7,266 nucleotides of DNA. It comes from Cyclobacteriaceae bacterium (GTDB taxonomy: Bacteria; Bacteroidota; Bacteroidia; Cytophagales; Cyclobacteriaceae). A program made the position numbers and the translations under genes. Shown here piece after piece: positions 6,237 through 7,266 of the stretch. The notes beneath the pieces are model-generated. The model was not told where the DNA came from. It searched no databases and saw only the letters and a list, made by a program, of their open reading frames with translations. The number at the start of each line of letters is the position of its first letter. Position 1 is the stretch's first letter. The stretch is from contig JAUUZS010000210.1 of assembly GCA_030589835.1 (NCBI GenBank), forward strand, positions 1-7,266, given 5' to 3'.

Positions 6237-7036
6237 TTTCCAAATCTATACTTTATATAAAAATTAATCGCCGGGACCACGTCATCAAATGTACGCCCAT
6301 AACCAGGTATAGAATATATCCGGGGCTCTTCCCTGTTTTCAAAATCCATAAGAATACGTAACCTGAACTTCCAACCAATTAGTAATTTACTCTTTGGGTC
6401 TTCCTTATTTTTCTTTCCTATTTTTAGGAAAGTTTCTGTACCCAAAATAATTTCTGCCCATGAGGCTGTAATATCCGTCGAACCAAATCCTTCCTCATAA
6501 TCTTCCCAATACTCACTATCAAAGAGAAATACTCCTTCATCTTCAAAAACACTCATTCCATATCTGAACCCGGCATAATAAAAACTTTTTGGATCGTATG
6601 CGGTATAATAGTCCAGACCAAGCCGCGCATATGATCCCGTTACCGTATAGTACAATGCATTATCATAGGCCTTTAGTGGATTCAGCTCTGAATAACCCAT
6701 TTCAGCAGCCAGGACAATACGCTCAAAAAAACGCAAATTTATTCCAGCTTCATATTTAGATTCAAATTTTGTCCATAAGGTTAGAAGTTTCCCATAATCA
6801 ACTACCACTTCTAATCCTGAAAAAAACTTCTTTTTATTTAAGCTATCAATTATCACAATAGATTCGGGAGAGATGGTAGCTGAGTTTAACACATTAAGCG
6901 AATCGGAAAGATCAATTTGAAGGGTATCCGATTGAGGGCTTCTCTCAATTTGAGCATTCGCGGAAAAGGTGATTAATCCTAATCCAAGAATGATAAAAAT
7001 TACATTAAAAATATATGTATATCGTGGTTTGATCAT
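6233..7036 (-). CDS. DUF6048 family envelope beta-barrel-like protein
   Basis: A 267-residue exported protein, function unknown. With the start at 7036 it begins MIKPRYTYIF, runs through a hydrophobic core and ends its signal near SANAQ (25-29). An upstream in-frame ATG at 7051 would add MGIVV and make a less typical signal, so 7036 is preferred, though neither has a strong ribosome-binding site. After a Ser/Asp-rich linker (about 30-70), the rest alternates aromatic and charged residues in beta-strand fashion: LEVVVDYGKLLTLW, YEAGINLRFFERIVLAAEMGY, YARLGLDYYT, FYYAGFRYGMSVF (152-164), ASWAEIILGTETFL, LLIGWKFRLRI, IPGYGRT (243-249). It ends on FYIKYRFGN, an outer-membrane-type ending. The pattern and the adjacent DUF6452 gene suggest DUF6048, recognised from memory. 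It overlaps that gene by 32 bases and surE by four. Confidence 0.75.
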   Translation of the reverse strand: MIKPRYTYIFNVIFIILGLGLITFSANAQIERSPQSDTLQIDLSDSLNVLNSATISPESIVIIDSLNKKKFFSGLEVVVDYGKLLTLWTKFESKYEAGINLRFFERIVLAAEMGYSELNPLKAYDNALYYTVTGSYARLGLDYYTAYDPKSFYYAGFRYGMSVFEDEGVFLFDSEYWEDYEEGFGSTDITASWAEIILGTETFLKIGKKNKEDPKSKLLIGWKFRLRILMDFENREEPRIYSIPGYGRTFDDVVPAINFYIKYRFGN

Positions 7037-7266
7037 TACTACAATTCCCATTTTGACAATATACCCTTAAACTGTCAAAGGTACTGATTTCTTTATTTAC
7101 ACCAATATCACTTAATCTCATCCGAACACCATCAAAATTTTGAATGACGTTACGTTGATAATGCAGCTGCAACGTATCCGTAAACCCATGATATGTGAAA
7201 TAAAAAGTTGAGGTATCATGATTCATATCAACCGGGATAGCGAAGTTTCTAATTACTGTATCCTGA
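7005..7266 (-). CDS. DUF6452 family protein, C-terminal part (cut by window edge)
   Basis: The frame is open to the right edge. It reads QDTVIRNFAIPVDMNHDTSTFYFTYHG and TDTLQLHYQRN, then a serine/aspartate-containing stretch ISTFDSLRV, and ends TTIYIYF at the stop. The pattern DTLxLxYxRN and the closing FDSLRV...IYF resemble the Bacteroidota family DUF6452, a short secreted or lipoprotein-like family commonly encoded just before DUF6048. The true start, and any signal peptide or lipobox, lie outside the window; the internal ATG at 7226 is not the start because the family-like sequence continues upstream of it. The last 32 bases overlap the start of the DUF6048 gene in another frame, suggesting coupled translation. 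Function unknown; family call is from memory. Confidence 0.6.
   Translation of the reverse strand, partial: QDTVIRNFAIPVDMNHDTSTFYFTYHGFTDTLQLHYQRNVIQNFDGVRMRLSDIGVNKEISTFDSLRVYCQNGNCSNDQTTIYIYF

Noticed and set aside
1..7266. Undescribed defence, mobile or biosynthetic system, CRISPR array, tRNA or rRNA.
   Set aside because: Nearly all of the sequence is accounted for by housekeeping and envelope genes; no repeat array, transposase, integrase, toxin-antitoxin or RNA gene signature was seen on either strand.

Overview
The window is almost entirely one piece of a Bacteroidota chromosome, probably Cytophagales-like. It carries the conserved order parB - DUF5683 - dapB - lepB. Two putative promoters carry the Bacteroidota TAnnTTTG -7 element, Shine-Dalgarno signals are mostly weak, and several short-signal-peptide proteins end their signal in A/T-Q. 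The DUF6452-DUF6048 pair is also a Bacteroidota hallmark. The order-level placement is inference from protein character only.

The first ~535 bases do not belong to that picture. They encode the C-terminal part of a proteobacterial (gammaproteobacterial-looking) carbamoyl-phosphate synthase large subunit, CarB. It breaks off mid-domain inside a short stretch (about 525-540) and continues directly as the C-terminal third of a Bacteroidota ParB in another reading frame. Neither gene is whole, arginine codon choice changes sharply across the join, and no mobile element is visible. A chimeric contig (assembly or amplification) is the most economical reading.

Layout after the join: parB fragment (to 906), DUF5683 membrane protein (912-1523) and dapB (1523-2239) are packed tightly on the plus strand. 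lepB (2302-3402) follows a 62-base gap with a putative promoter. A 178-base gap then holds inverted repeats and a second putative promoter, followed by ribBA (3581-4801), a secreted protein of unknown function (4817-5449) and surE (5466-6236). surE converges on a minus-strand pair, DUF6452 (cut by the right edge) then DUF6048. The two converging reading frames share four bases at their stop codons.

Functionally this is core housekeeping: chromosome partitioning, lysine/diaminopimelate synthesis, signal-peptide cleavage, riboflavin precursor synthesis and nucleotide phosphatase activity, mixed with envelope proteins known only as Bacteroidota domain families. I see no CRISPR array, tRNA, rRNA, insertion sequence, phage gene or defence system, and nothing that amounts to an undescribed system. 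The points most worth a second look are the chimeric join, the repeat cluster upstream of ribBA and the uncharacterised secreted protein between ribBA and surE.
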